The notes under the pieces were generated by a model, which did no database searches, was not told the origin of the DNA, and saw only the letters and a list, made by a program, of their open reading frames with translations. A stretch of DNA of 64,000 nucleotides from Methylobacterium pseudosasicola (lineage in GTDB: Bacteria > Pseudomonadota > Alphaproteobacteria > Rhizobiales > Beijerinckiaceae), in the NCBI RefSeq assembly GCF_900114535.1, contig NZ_FOTK01000008.1:146849-210848 (forward strand), in the 5' to 3' direction. This document shows, piece by piece, positions 23,686-34,575 of the stretch. The first letter of the stretch is position 1; each line of letters begins with the position of its first letter. Both the position numbers and the translations under genes were made by a program.

Positions 23686-24588
23686 TCAGAGGACCGGCAG
23701 GCCCCGGGCCTTGGCTTCCTCGCCCGGCTCGACGTGGATCGTGACGACCGCCCCGGGGATCGTGGTCTCCAGGGCGCTCTCCAGCCGGTCGCAGATGGCG
23801 TGCGAGGCCTCAACGGTCATGCTGCCCGGGACCACGAGGTGGAAGTCGATGAACGTCGCCTGGCCCGCCGAGCGGGTTCGGACGTCGTGAGCTTCCAGGG
23901 CGCCCTCGCCGTGGCGGGAGATCAGCGAACGGATCTCGCAGACCATGTCGGGCGAGGCGGCCCGGTCCATGAGGCCGTCGACCGATTCGCGCACCATGCG
24001 GAAGCCGGACCAGAGGATGTTGAGCGCCACGAGCCCGGCCACCGCCGGGTCGAGGATCGGATAGCCGGTCAGCCAGACGGCCGCGACGCCGACGAGCACG
24101 CCGCAGGAGGTCACTACGTCGGCGAAGACGTGGCGGGCATCCGCGATCAGGGCCGGCGAGCGCCAAGCCCGGCCCCAGCGCATCAGCGCCCAGGCCCAGG
24201 CGGCGTTGATCGCCCCGGCGCCAAGGTTGATCGCGAGGCCGAGAGCCGGCGCGTCCAGCGGTTTCGGGGCAAGCAGGCCGAAATACGCTTCCCGCAGGAT
24301 CAGGACCGCCGCCACGACGATGAGCGCGCCCTCGATCACGGCGGAGAAGAATTCCGCCTTGTGGTGACCGTAGGGATGCTCCGCATCGGCCGGGCGCGCA
24401 GCGACCCGCAGGGCCACGAAGGCGCCGATTGCCGCCACCACGTTGATGATGCTCTCGAGCGCATCGGAATACAGCGCCAGGCTGCTGGTGAGCCACGCCG
24501 CATAAAATTTGAGCGCGGTCACCACAAGGCCGATGCCGGCGCTGAGGAGGGCTGCTTTCTGGGTCCGGTCCATGGGGGCGCCGATCAC
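23686..24588 (-). CDS. Cation diffusion facilitator family metal exporter
   Basis: A 300-residue CDF transporter that exports divalent metals such as zinc, cobalt, iron or manganese from the cytoplasm in exchange for protons. Six membrane helices are apparent. Metal-site motifs are in place: YSDALESIINVV in helix 2, DAEHPYGHHKAEFFS in the following loop, and ADARHVFADVVTSCGVL in helix 5, giving a HxxxD pattern at that site. The C-terminal cytoplasmic domain (residues 205-295) is the usual ferredoxin-like dimer domain. The internal ATG at 24573 (MDRTQK) is an alternative start. Specificity cannot be assigned with confidence. Confidence 0.92.
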   Translation of the reverse strand: MIGAPMDRTQKAALLSAGIGLVVTALKFYAAWLTSSLALYSDALESIINVVAAIGAFVALRVAARPADAEHPYGHHKAEFFSAVIEGALIVVAAVLILREAYFGLLAPKPLDAPALGLAINLGAGAINAAWAWALMRWGRAWRSPALIADARHVFADVVTSCGVLVGVAAVWLTGYPILDPAVAGLVALNILWSGFRMVRESVDGLMDRAASPDMVCEIRSLISRHGEGALEAHDVRTRSAGQATFIDFHLVVPGSMTVEASHAICDRLESALETTIPGAVVTIHVEPGEEAKARGLPVL

Positions 24589-24669
24589 GTGTCGACGTGC
24601 CCATACGGGACGCAGCTTGCCTCAGGCCACGGCAAAGCTTCAACGCTGCCGAATGAGTCTTAGCTTCGG

Positions 24670-24891
24670 CTATGCCTCGGCCGGTGGAATCCCCTGGCCG
24701 CGCTCGGCTTCGCGTTGCCGGCTCCGCTCGGCCTTGGCCCGCGCCTCGGCAGCCTTGCGCAACAGGCGCCGCTTCTGCCAGGCGAAGCGCGTGGTGGCCG
24801 CGATCGTCTCGAGGCGCGCCGCCTCCCGGTCCCAATAGCCGACGAGCTGACCATCGAGGGTGACGCGCCGGGTGCGGCTGGGCCTGAGCAT
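24670..24891 (-). CDS. Small basic protein of unknown function
   Basis: A 73-residue protein starting at the ATG ending at 24891. The N terminus (RVTLDGQLVGYWDREAARLE) is followed by a strongly charged helix-forming tail (QKRRLLRKAAEARAKAERS). It lies 5 bases after the 82-residue gene at 24897-25145, so the two are probably co-transcribed. No family is recognised. The tail may form a coiled coil or bind nucleic acid, but this is only inferred from composition. Confidence 0.55.
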   Translation of the reverse strand: MLRPSRTRRVTLDGQLVGYWDREAARLETIAATTRFAWQKRRLLRKAAEARAKAERSRQREAERGQGIPPAEA

Positions 24892-24896
24892 GCGGT

Positions 24897-25145
24897 TCAG
24901 TCCTGCGGGGAGGCCGGCTCGCCGGTCTCGGCCACGATCAGCGAATCGGCATCGCCGCGAAAGCTGCCGGTCCCGGTATTGGGCACCGGCACGGCAGGGC
25001 TCCCAAAAGGCTCGCTCGGATAGGCCTCCTCGAACTTCGCCCGGGCGGCGGCCGGATCGTCGGCCTTGAGCACGATCTCCTCGGTGCCGGGTAAGGGCCA
25101 GCGCGGGTCGGCGGCATCGCGGGGTCGCACGGCGTACCAGGGCAT
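24897..25145 (-). CDS. Small conserved-looking acidic protein
   Basis: An 82-residue protein (MPWYAVRPRDAADPRWP at its start, ADDPAAARAKFEEAYPSEPF in the middle). The arrangement, a short beta-rich start then a helix with ARAKFEEAYP, looks like a folded domain rather than a chance frame. It is divergent from queA, whose start is 98 bases away, and is followed at 5 bases by another small gene. The function is unknown. Confidence 0.6.
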   Translation of the reverse strand: MPWYAVRPRDAADPRWPLPGTEEIVLKADDPAAARAKFEEAYPSEPFGSPAVPVPNTGTGSFRGDADSLIVAETGEPASPQD

Positions 25146-25243
25146 CGTTTGAGCGTCTCCCGCGTCGGTGAGGCGAGAACCAGCAGGGCCGCGAACCGGT
25201 TCCGAGGTTGAAACCGCGTGCCGTTCGGTGCAGGCAGCCGGCG

Positions 25244-26308
25244 ATGCGCGTAGACCTGTTCGATTTCGAGTTGCCGGAGAGCTGCATCGCCCTGCGCCCG
25301 GCCGAGCCGCGCGATGGCGGGCGGCTCCTCGTCGTGCGTCCGGGCGAGGCGCTGGCGGATCGCACGGTGCGCGACCTGCCCGGCGCGCTCCGGGCCGGCG
25401 ATGCCCTGGTCTTCAACGACACGAAGGTGATCCCGGCGCGGCTTAACGGCGTCCGCACCCGTCCCGGCGCGCCCGGCCAGCGCACCGAGGTGTTGCTGCA
25501 CCTGCGCGAGGCGCCCGCGCGCTGGCGCGCCTTCGCCCGGCCGGCCAAGCGTTTGAGCGTCGGCGACGCGCTTCAGTTTGGCGAGCTACGGGCCACCGTG
25601 TTCGCGAAGGGCGAGGCCGGCGAGATCACCCTCGATTTCGACCGCGCCAGCCCCGAACTCGACGCCCAGATCGCGTTGGAAGGCGCCCTGCCCCTGCCGC
25701 CCTACATCGCCGGCAAGCGCGCCACCGACGCCCGCGACGCGACGGACTACCAGACGATCTATGCCCGCCATCCGGGCGCCGTGGCGGCACCTACCGCGGG
25801 CCTGCATTTCTCCGATGATCTGCTGACGGCGCTGGATGCCGCCGGCCTGCAGCGCCACCACGTCACCCTGCATGTCGGCGCCGGGACGTTCCTGCCGGTC
25901 AAGGCGGACGATACCGAGGGCCACCGGATGCATGCGGAGATCGGCATCCTCGACGCCGAGACCGCCGCCGCCCTCAACGCCGTCCGGGCATCCGGCGGCC
26001 GGATCGTCGCGGTGGGCACCACGGCCCTGCGCCTGCTGGAGAGCGCCGCGCGCCCAGACGGCACGCTCTCGGCCTTCTCCGGTCCCACCGACATCTTCAT
26101 CACTCCCGGCTACCGGTTCCGCGCGATCGACGCGCTGGTGACGAATTTCCACCTGCCGCGCTCGACCCTGTTCATGCTGGTCTCGGCCTTCTCGGGCCTC
26201 GACACGATGCGGGCAGCCTACGCGCACGCGATCCGGAGCGGTTACCGCTTCTACTCCTACGGCGACGCCAGCCTGCTGTTTCCGGGCCCGCGCGCGGACA
26301 TCTCATGA
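25244..26308 (+). CDS. queA: S-adenosylmethionine:tRNA ribosyltransferase-isomerase
   Basis: A 354-residue enzyme that transfers and isomerises the ribosyl part of SAM onto preQ1 in tRNA to give epoxyqueuosine. The ATG at 25244 ([19 protein letters not shown]) is chosen over the in-frame ATG at 25208 because it matches the family N terminus. Family blocks [59 protein letters not shown] and [17 protein letters not shown] are all present. Its stop overlaps the tgt start (ATGA), so the two queuosine genes are coupled. Confidence 0.97.
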   Translation: MRVDLFDFELPESCIALRPAEPRDGGRLLVVRPGEALADRTVRDLPGALRAGDALVFNDTKVIPARLNGVRTRPGAPGQRTEVLLHLREAPARWRAFARPAKRLSVGDALQFGELRATVFAKGEAGEITLDFDRASPELDAQIALEGALPLPPYIAGKRATDARDATDYQTIYARHPGAVAAPTAGLHFSDDLLTALDAAGLQRHHVTLHVGAGTFLPVKADDTEGHRMHAEIGILDAETAAALNAVRASGGRIVAVGTTALRLLESAARPDGTLSAFSGPTDIFITPGYRFRAIDALVTNFHLPRSTLFMLVSAFSGLDTMRAAYAHAIRSGYRFYSYGDASLLFPGPRADIS

Positions 26309-27456
26309 CCGTTCCTGCCATGACCGAGACCACGCCCTTCGGCTTCACTCTGCACCGGCAGGACGGAACCGCCCGGACCGGCGAGATCGCGACGCCGCGC
26401 GGAAACATCCGCACGCCGGCCTTCATGCCGGTGGGGACCGCCGCCACCGTCAAGGCGATGTATCCTGGTCAGGTGCGGGAGCTCGGCGCCGACGTGGTCC
26501 TGGGCAACACCTACCACCTGATGCTGCGCCCCGGCCCCGAGCGGATGGCGCGGCTCGGCGGCCTGCACACGTTCATGAACTGGGACCGACCGATCCTGAC
26601 CGATTCCGGCGGCTTCCAGGTGATGTCGCTCTCGGCCCTGCGGAAGATCGACGAGCAGGGGGTGACGTTCCGCTCGCATATCGACGGCACCGCCCACCAC
26701 ATGAGCCCGGAGCGCTCCATCGAGATCCAGGGCCTGCTCGGCTCCGACATCCAGATGCAGCTCGACGAGTGCGTGCGCCTGCCGGCTGAGCACAAGGCGA
26801 TCGAGAAGGCCATGCACCTGTCCCTGCGCTGGGCCGAGCGCTGCCGGATCGCCTTTGGCGAGCAGCCGGGCAAGGCGATGTTCGGCATCGTGCAGGGCGG
26901 CGACGTCCCGGCGCTCCGCGTCGAGAGCGCCCGCGCCCTGACCGACCTCGACCTGAAGGGCTACGCAGTCGGCGGTCTCGCGGTCGGTGAGCCGCAAGCA
27001 GTGATGTTTGCCATGATCGAGACCGTGGAGCCGCACCTGCCGCAGGCGAAGCCGCGCTACCTGATGGGCGTCGGCACCCCGGACGATATCCTGGGTGCGG
27101 TCGCCCGGGGCATCGACATGTTCGACTGCGTGATGCCGACCCGGGCCGGCCGCCATGGCCTCGCCTACACCCGCAACGGCCGGGTCAACCTGCGCAACGC
27201 TCGCCACGCCGAGGACACGGCGCCGCTGGACGAGAGCTCGACCTGCCCGGCCGCGCGGGACTATTCCCGGGCCTATCTCCACCATCTCGTGCGGTCGAAC
27301 GAGATTCTGGGGATGATGCTGCTGACTTGGAACAACCTCGCCTACTATCAGGACCTGATGGCCGGCGCCCGGGCGGCGATCCGGGACGGGCGATTCGCGG
27401 ATTACTGCGGCGCCACCCGCGAGGGCTGGGCGCGGGCCGAACGCGCCGCCGGCTGA
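26305..27456 (+). CDS. tgt: Queuine tRNA-ribosyltransferase
   Basis: A 383-residue tRNA-guanine transglycosylase that exchanges G34 for preQ1 in tRNAs with GUN anticodons, the step before QueA. Motifs visible are [30 protein letters not shown], the nucleophile-side [23 protein letters not shown] and [12 protein letters not shown], and [17 protein letters not shown]. The C-terminal zinc site has CPAAR and HLVRSNE, but the region reads [20 protein letters not shown], with a single Cys visible there and others expected close by. An alternative start ATG lies five codons downstream. Confidence 0.96.
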   Translation: MTVPAMTETTPFGFTLHRQDGTARTGEIATPRGNIRTPAFMPVGTAATVKAMYPGQVRELGADVVLGNTYHLMLRPGPERMARLGGLHTFMNWDRPILTDSGGFQVMSLSALRKIDEQGVTFRSHIDGTAHHMSPERSIEIQGLLGSDIQMQLDECVRLPAEHKAIEKAMHLSLRWAERCRIAFGEQPGKAMFGIVQGGDVPALRVESARALTDLDLKGYAVGGLAVGEPQAVMFAMIETVEPHLPQAKPRYLMGVGTPDDILGAVARGIDMFDCVMPTRAGRHGLAYTRNGRVNLRNARHAEDTAPLDESSTCPAARDYSRAYLHHLVRSNEILGMMLLTWNNLAYYQDLMAGARAAIRDGRFADYCGATREGWARAERAAG

Positions 27457-27466
27457 TAGGGCCGAG

Positions 27467-28522
27467 TCACGGGTGCGCAAGCACCCGGTAAATCCCGGCC
27501 GGGTCGTCGGCGCCGGTGCGGACTGCCGCATTCAGATCCGCCACGATCCACGCGGCCACCGGCAGACGGTAATGCAGCGCGTCCCAGTAATTTGCGTCCT
27601 GCATCGTCACCGGCGAAGACCTGCGGAAATCCACGACGACGGCTCCGTGCTTCGCACCGATCGCCGCGACGCGGGCCTTGCAGGTCTCCTCTCGCTGGCC
27701 AGCGAGCGTTCCGGGTGCGCCTTGCGCCGCCGCATGCACCGGCATGAAGGCCAAAAGCTTCAGGGCGCCCGCAGGGATTTTCGCGAGGAGCGCATCGAGG
27801 CGTGCCAGTGCCGGCATCGGGGCATCCGGCGAGTCAGTTGCGGCAGCCGGATCGAGGGCGCCGGCCCGGATATGGTCGCGAGCGCGCACGGGATCGTAGA
27901 GCGCCTCGGGCGGCGTGAAGACCGCGTAGCCGTCGGGGCGGATCCGCGGCCGGGCCAGGCCGAGGCGCGCCAGCCCGGCCTGTGCGGCGATCGTGACCGA
28001 GCGCAGGCTCACCTGCCGCAGCACGCCCCAGGGCGCCCCCGCTTCATAGAGCCAGTCCGGGAAGGCATTGGTGGTGCGGGCCGGCGGATCGGCAGCGCAC
28101 CAGGTCGTGTCGAGCCCGAACAGGATCGCTTTCACCGGCCGGTGCGCGAGGAAGAGTTCGGCCAAGCGGATCTGCTCGTCCGGCGTCGCCGCGTTCATTG
28201 CTAGATTGGCGAAGCGCGCATCGAAAGCGGCATCGAGCGCGGCCGGATCGAGAAGCCGCGCCGTCGAGGTGCCGAACACGGCTGCATCGAATGGGCCGCC
28301 GCGGGCGATCTGCGGGTAGGAGAGCCGCTGGTTGGTGTCCATGATCGGACCGGGCGGATGGTCGGGACCCGCGCGCAGGCCGTAGGGGTCGAGACTCGCG
28401 ACGCCGACGACGATTGCGAGGCCGAGCAACGCGGCGGCGATCAGGAAAGCCCGCGTGAAGCCGGCCCAAACGGTGGGCGCGGCGTCGGCATGAACGGGAG
28501 AGGCGGACGAATCCGGAGCCAT
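27467..28522 (-). CDS. Membrane-anchored SGNH-hydrolase-like protein of unknown function
   Basis: A 351-residue protein with one N-terminal membrane helix (AFLIAAALLGLAIVVGVASL) and a periplasmic domain. An SGNH-like pattern is visible: Ser86 in AAVFGTSTARLLDP, and an Asp314/His317 pair in NYWDALHYRLP. This layout resembles AlgJ/AlgX- and DltD-like acyl-transfer proteins, which modify surface polysaccharides, but the resemblance is only at motif level. No polysaccharide genes adjoin it. It is convergent with tgt, with 10 bases between the stops. Confidence 0.7.
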   Translation of the reverse strand: MAPDSSASPVHADAAPTVWAGFTRAFLIAAALLGLAIVVGVASLDPYGLRAGPDHPPGPIMDTNQRLSYPQIARGGPFDAAVFGTSTARLLDPAALDAAFDARFANLAMNAATPDEQIRLAELFLAHRPVKAILFGLDTTWCAADPPARTTNAFPDWLYEAGAPWGVLRQVSLRSVTIAAQAGLARLGLARPRIRPDGYAVFTPPEALYDPVRARDHIRAGALDPAAATDSPDAPMPALARLDALLAKIPAGALKLLAFMPVHAAAQGAPGTLAGQREETCKARVAAIGAKHGAVVVDFRRSSPVTMQDANYWDALHYRLPVAAWIVADLNAAVRTGADDPAGIYRVLAHP

Positions 28523-28716
28523 GGGCAGGCGGCATACCCGCTTCGGTTCGAGGCGTCGCGGTGATTTGGAGGGCGGACCGTGTTCCGGAGGACGATGATC
28601 CGCCGCTACGTCGGGGGCGGAACCCTCGCCGGAACGGCCGGCGACCGGTCCGAACCGAAAAGGTCAAGTTTGTTCGATCTGAGAAGCCGGGAAGACCCTA
28701 ACTCCGTGAAAGAGCT

Positions 28717-28793
28717 TGGTCGGAGTGGCAGGATTTGAACCTGCGACCCCCACGTCCCGAACGTGGTGCGCTACCAGACTGCGCTACACTCCG
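28717..28793 (-). tRNA. tRNA-Pro (anticodon CGG)
   Basis: On the minus strand a complete cloverleaf of 77 nucleotides can be drawn. The acceptor stem is CGGAGTG / CACTCCG, the anticodon arm is CCACG-TTCGGGA-CGTGG with anticodon CGG, and the T arm contains GGTTCAAATCC. Discriminator A and the CCA end are encoded. It reads CCG proline codons. Confidence 0.96.
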
Positions 28794-28875
28794 AAGGCCG
28801 GCTTGCGTGTCCGCAACTGCCGGCAGCGGGCTTATAGCTGCGCCTTTCCCGGACCGCAAGGGCGGTTTTGGGCGA

Positions 28876-29601
28876 TCAGCCAAGGCGGCTCGGCCAATCG
28901 TCCGGGAAATGTCGAACTGCGATCCCAGCCTCTGCGGATCGCACCGCGACGGTCGCGGCGTAGCCCGGTCCGCAATCGACGCTCGTGAGGGTCCACGTGC
29001 CGTCCTGTGCCATGCGCAGGAAACGCGGCGGCTCGGGCGGCACGCTGACGCTGAAGCGATCAAGCGGCAGCAACAGGCCGGTGCCCAGCGCCTTCACCAC
29101 GGCTTCCTTGCGGGTCCAGAGGCCGAAGAAGGCGGGATCGATGGCGCTCAGCGGCAAAGCCGCCAGGGCGGCGGCTTCGTCGGGCGCGAAATGCGCGCGG
29201 GCGATGCGCAGGGCGTCCGTGATGGGCCGGATCTCCTCGAGATCGACGCCGATAGCCGCGCCACGGGCGAGGCCGATGAGGGCGCGTCCGCCGGAATGGG
29301 ACAGGTTGAAGTCGAGGGCGCCGCGCGCGGCCCCGCCGAGTTCAGGCTTGCCGCCGGCACCGGCCTCCAGGCGGATCTCGGCCGGCGCGAGGCTCAGAGC
29401 CTCCGCGAGGATCAGCCGGAGCGCCGCATGGCTCGCCCGATGGCGCGCGCGGTCGGCAGGCCGCAGGAAGCGATTGCCGCGGTCGCGCTCGTCGGCGTCG
29501 AGAACCGCCTCGCAAAGATCGAACTCGTTGGGCGACAGGGCGAGATCGACGACCCAGATGTCGGCCGCGCTCACGCGACGCCTCGCGGGTTCTGAGTGCA
29601 C
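28876..29601 (-). CDS. 4'-phosphopantetheinyl transferase, Sfp type
   Basis: A 241-residue enzyme that moves the phosphopantetheine arm of coenzyme A onto a serine of acyl, peptidyl or other carrier proteins. The Sfp-type motifs are all visible: FNLSHSGGRALIGLA, AIGVDLEEIRPI with the Mg-binding Asp and Glu, and FFGLWTRKEAVVKALGTG. It has full double-domain length, so it is a Sfp-like rather than AcpS-like transferase. No NRPS or PKS gene is close by, so the carrier-protein target is unknown. It lies divergent from the MFS gene. Confidence 0.92.
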   Translation of the reverse strand: MHSEPARRRVSAADIWVVDLALSPNEFDLCEAVLDADERDRGNRFLRPADRARHRASHAALRLILAEALSLAPAEIRLEAGAGGKPELGGAARGALDFNLSHSGGRALIGLARGAAIGVDLEEIRPITDALRIARAHFAPDEAAALAALPLSAIDPAFFGLWTRKEAVVKALGTGLLLPLDRFSVSVPPEPPRFLRMAQDGTWTLTSVDCGPGYAATVAVRSAEAGIAVRHFPDDWPSRLG

Positions 29602-29689
29602 GACGTAGTCTGCTTAGGACGAAGCGGCACGGGTTCGGATCCGGTGACGGTGGGATGAGGAGCATCGGCGTGCGCCACCGGACCGGCAA

Positions 29690-30985
29690 GTGCATCCCAG
29701 CTTGAGCGCCCAATCGCGTGTGGGATGGCTGCAAACCCCGAGCCTCGCCGGGCGGCGCGCCCGCTACGGCGTGTTCTTCGCCACCTACCTCTATCAGGGC
29801 CTGATCGCCGGATTCTCGCTGACCGCCCAGGCCAATCATCTCGCGGCGCGTGGGGTCTCGGCCACCGAGGTCGGGTTCCACTTCGCCCTGGCCGGGTTGC
29901 CCTGGACGATTCAGCCGATTCTGTGGGGTCCGCTCATCGATCGGTCCGCCGATTTCCGCATGGGTCGGCGTCGGCCCTTCGCGGTGGCGGCGATCCTCGG
30001 TTGTCACGCGGCGATCGCCCTGATGCTGCTGCTCAGCGCCGATCAGGTGGGCCTGCTCGGCTTCGCCTTCCTGGTCCACAGCGTCTTCGCGTCCCTGCTC
30101 GACACCGCCTGCGACCGGATGATCATGGATCACGTGCCGGGGGACGAGCTCGGCCGGGTCTCCGCCTGCACGCGGGCCGGGTTCGTCGCCGGCACCAGCC
30201 TCAGCGCCGCACTCTTCGGCTGGACGCTCGCCGCCTATGGGCTGGATGTGAGTCTCGCCGGGTTGCTGGCGGCCGGAATTTTGGCGAGCCTGCCGATGCT
30301 GATCGTGCGCGAGGCGCCCAGCGACGCGCTGGTGGATTTCGGCCGGCGCGGCTCGGCACCGCGGCGCATCCCGTTTCCGCGCTTCCTGCGCCGCCTCGGC
30401 CTCGCCCTGCGCCGGAAGCGGGCGCTGCAGCTTCTCGCCCTGTGCTTCGGCCTCGACGGCGCCCTCGGGCTGTTCGAGCTGCCCTTCTCGGTCGACCTGC
30501 TCCAGGGCCAGGGATGGGACGCGGCGGCGCTGTCGCGCCTCCAGGCCGGTCTGGCCTTGGTGAGCGGGACCGCGGGCGCCTTCGCGATCGGCCTCTGGTC
30601 CGACCGGGCGGGGCCGGTCAGGCCGCTCAGACTGCTGCTTCTGGCGAGCGCGATGACCTTCGTGCTGGCCGGCGCCCTGATCGCCGCGGGTCTCCTCGGC
30701 TCGGCGGCGCCGCTGATCCTGGCGCTCACCAACGCGCTGCCGGGGCTGCTGATCGTCGCGCTGATGCCGGCCCTGCTTCAGGCCAGCCGCGGGCGCGCCG
30801 GCGCGGCGACCCAGTTCGAGGTCTACATGGCGGCGATGAATCTCGGCTCGGTCACCGGCACGGTGCTAGCGGGGTGGCTCGCCCCAATCATGCCGCTGGC
30901 CGTGCTGAGCGCGGTCGTCGCCGCCGTGTTCTTCGGCGCCTTCCTGGCGGTCGGCCGCGGCGATCTGCTCGCCTCACGTGGCTGA
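29690..30985 (+). CDS. MFS transporter
   Basis: A 431-residue membrane protein with about twelve helices in two bundles. The loop 2-3 signature appears as GPLIDRSADFRMGRRRP, resembling the AmpG/muropeptide and related MFS subfamilies. A charged central loop (FGRRGSAPRRIPFPRFLRRLG) separates the halves, and the second half begins around RALQLLALCFGLDGALGLFELP. The GTG at 29690 is used as start, and TTG at 29702 is an alternative. The substrate is unknown. Confidence 0.83.
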   Translation: MHPSLSAQSRVGWLQTPSLAGRRARYGVFFATYLYQGLIAGFSLTAQANHLAARGVSATEVGFHFALAGLPWTIQPILWGPLIDRSADFRMGRRRPFAVAAILGCHAAIALMLLLSADQVGLLGFAFLVHSVFASLLDTACDRMIMDHVPGDELGRVSACTRAGFVAGTSLSAALFGWTLAAYGLDVSLAGLLAAGILASLPMLIVREAPSDALVDFGRRGSAPRRIPFPRFLRRLGLALRRKRALQLLALCFGLDGALGLFELPFSVDLLQGQGWDAAALSRLQAGLALVSGTAGAFAIGLWSDRAGPVRPLRLLLLASAMTFVLAGALIAAGLLGSAAPLILALTNALPGLLIVALMPALLQASRGRAGAATQFEVYMAAMNLGSVTGTVLAGWLAPIMPLAVLSAVVAAVFFGAFLAVGRGDLLASRG

Positions 30986-31040
30986 GGGTTGTGGGGACGC
31001 CGCGACGCGGCCGGGTCCCGCCGGGCGCGCGATGCGCTAG

Positions 31041-33479
<2,439 letters not shown>

Positions 33480-33549
33480 AGCGCGAGTCGCGCGGGCTTA
33501 GACCGGTCGGGAACACCCCGAGAACGTTCCCCGGCATGGTCCACCCGCG

Positions 33550-34410
33550 ATGACGGTCCTGGCCCTCGACTTCGAGACGGCCAACGAGCGGCGCGACAGC
33601 GCCTGCGCGGTGGGGCTCGCCTGGATCGCGGACGGGCGGATCGTGCGGCGGGAAAGCCATCTGATCCGCCCGCCGGAGATGCGGTTCTCGCCGGGCAACA
33701 TCCGGGTCCACGGCATCCTGCCAGCCAACGTTGCGGATCAACCGGACTTCGCCGGGGTGATGGCGCCGTATCTCGGCGACCTGTCCAGCGGCCTGATCCT
33801 GGCCCACAACGCGAGCTTCGATATCGGCGTGCTGCGCGCCGGTCTGGCCCGCGCCGGCCTGCCGGTGCCGGCCCTGTCCTATCTCTGCACCGTTCAGATT
33901 TCCCGGCGGGTGTTTCCGGCGCAGGAGGGGTGTGGCCTCGGCAAGGTCGCCCGGCGCCTCGGCATCCGCTTCGAGCATCACGATGCCGGCGAGGATGCCT
34001 ATGCCTGCGCGGCGATCGCGCTGGCGGCCATGCGCGAGACCGAGACGCCGGACGTCCACGGCCTCGCCGCGGCGATCGGTGTGCCAATCACCCGAGTGAC
34101 GGGCGGACCCACCCTCCCCCGCCGGGCTCCGGGGGCGATCAGCAATCGGGCGCTGGCCGCCTTTCCGGCGGCGCCCTCGGCGCTGAGCTTCACGATCCGG
34201 GGCTCCACCGGCAACCAATACAACGTCGTGCTGGAAGAGCGGGCCGGCGGCCCACAGCTGCGCTGCACCTGCACGGCCGGCCGCTACGGGATGCGCTGCC
34301 GCCACGTGAAAGCGCTGGAAGTCGGCGACATCACCGACCTCCTCTCCGACAACGCCAACGATGTCGAACTGCTCGCCCGCATGCTCGGCGCGAAGGTCCG
34401 CGTCGCCTGA
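33550..34410 (+). CDS. DEDDh 3'-5' exonuclease with C-terminal SWIM-type zinc motif
   Basis: A 286-residue protein. Residues 1-160 are a DnaQ-like exonuclease with Asp7/Glu9 (LALDFETANERR), the ExoII block LAHNASFDIGVL (Asp91) and the ExoIII block HHDAGEDAYA (His144, Asp149), so the catalytic set is complete. After a linker, residues 212-260 carry a SWIM-like pattern, C239-x-C241-x8-C250-x-H252, in LRCTCTAGRYGMRCRHVKAL. SWIM domains usually bind DNA or partner proteins. A PolC-like epsilon fused to SWIM is unusual, so the role is uncertain and probably lies in DNA repair or processing. It lies 70 bases after ligA in the same direction. Confidence 0.87.
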   Translation: MTVLALDFETANERRDSACAVGLAWIADGRIVRRESHLIRPPEMRFSPGNIRVHGILPANVADQPDFAGVMAPYLGDLSSGLILAHNASFDIGVLRAGLARAGLPVPALSYLCTVQISRRVFPAQEGCGLGKVARRLGIRFEHHDAGEDAYACAAIALAAMRETETPDVHGLAAAIGVPITRVTGGPTLPRRAPGAISNRALAAFPAAPSALSFTIRGSTGNQYNVVLEERAGGPQLRCTCTAGRYGMRCRHVKALEVGDITDLLSDNANDVELLARMLGAKVRVA

Positions 34411-34510
34411 CGGTGGCTTTCCTGGCTGAAGGCGTTCGTAACGCGGCGACGCGCTCGATATTGATCGCGCCGATATACCGGTGCGTGATCAGCCGTCGAC
34501 GCCGCGAGGC

Positions 34511-34541
34511 GAGCCGTTCCCGAGGCGGTCGGGAACGGCTC
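34511..34541. terminator. Shared hairpin between convergent genes
   Basis: A perfect 13-base stem (GAGCCGTTCCCGA / TCGGGAACGGCTC) with a GGCGG loop lies between the stops of the exonuclease gene and the beta-oxidation gene. No T-run flanks it. Its strength and place fit bidirectional termination. Confidence 0.6.
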
Positions 34542-34575
34542 TCTGGCCCTGGTCTGATGGGCCTCGGCCAAAATA

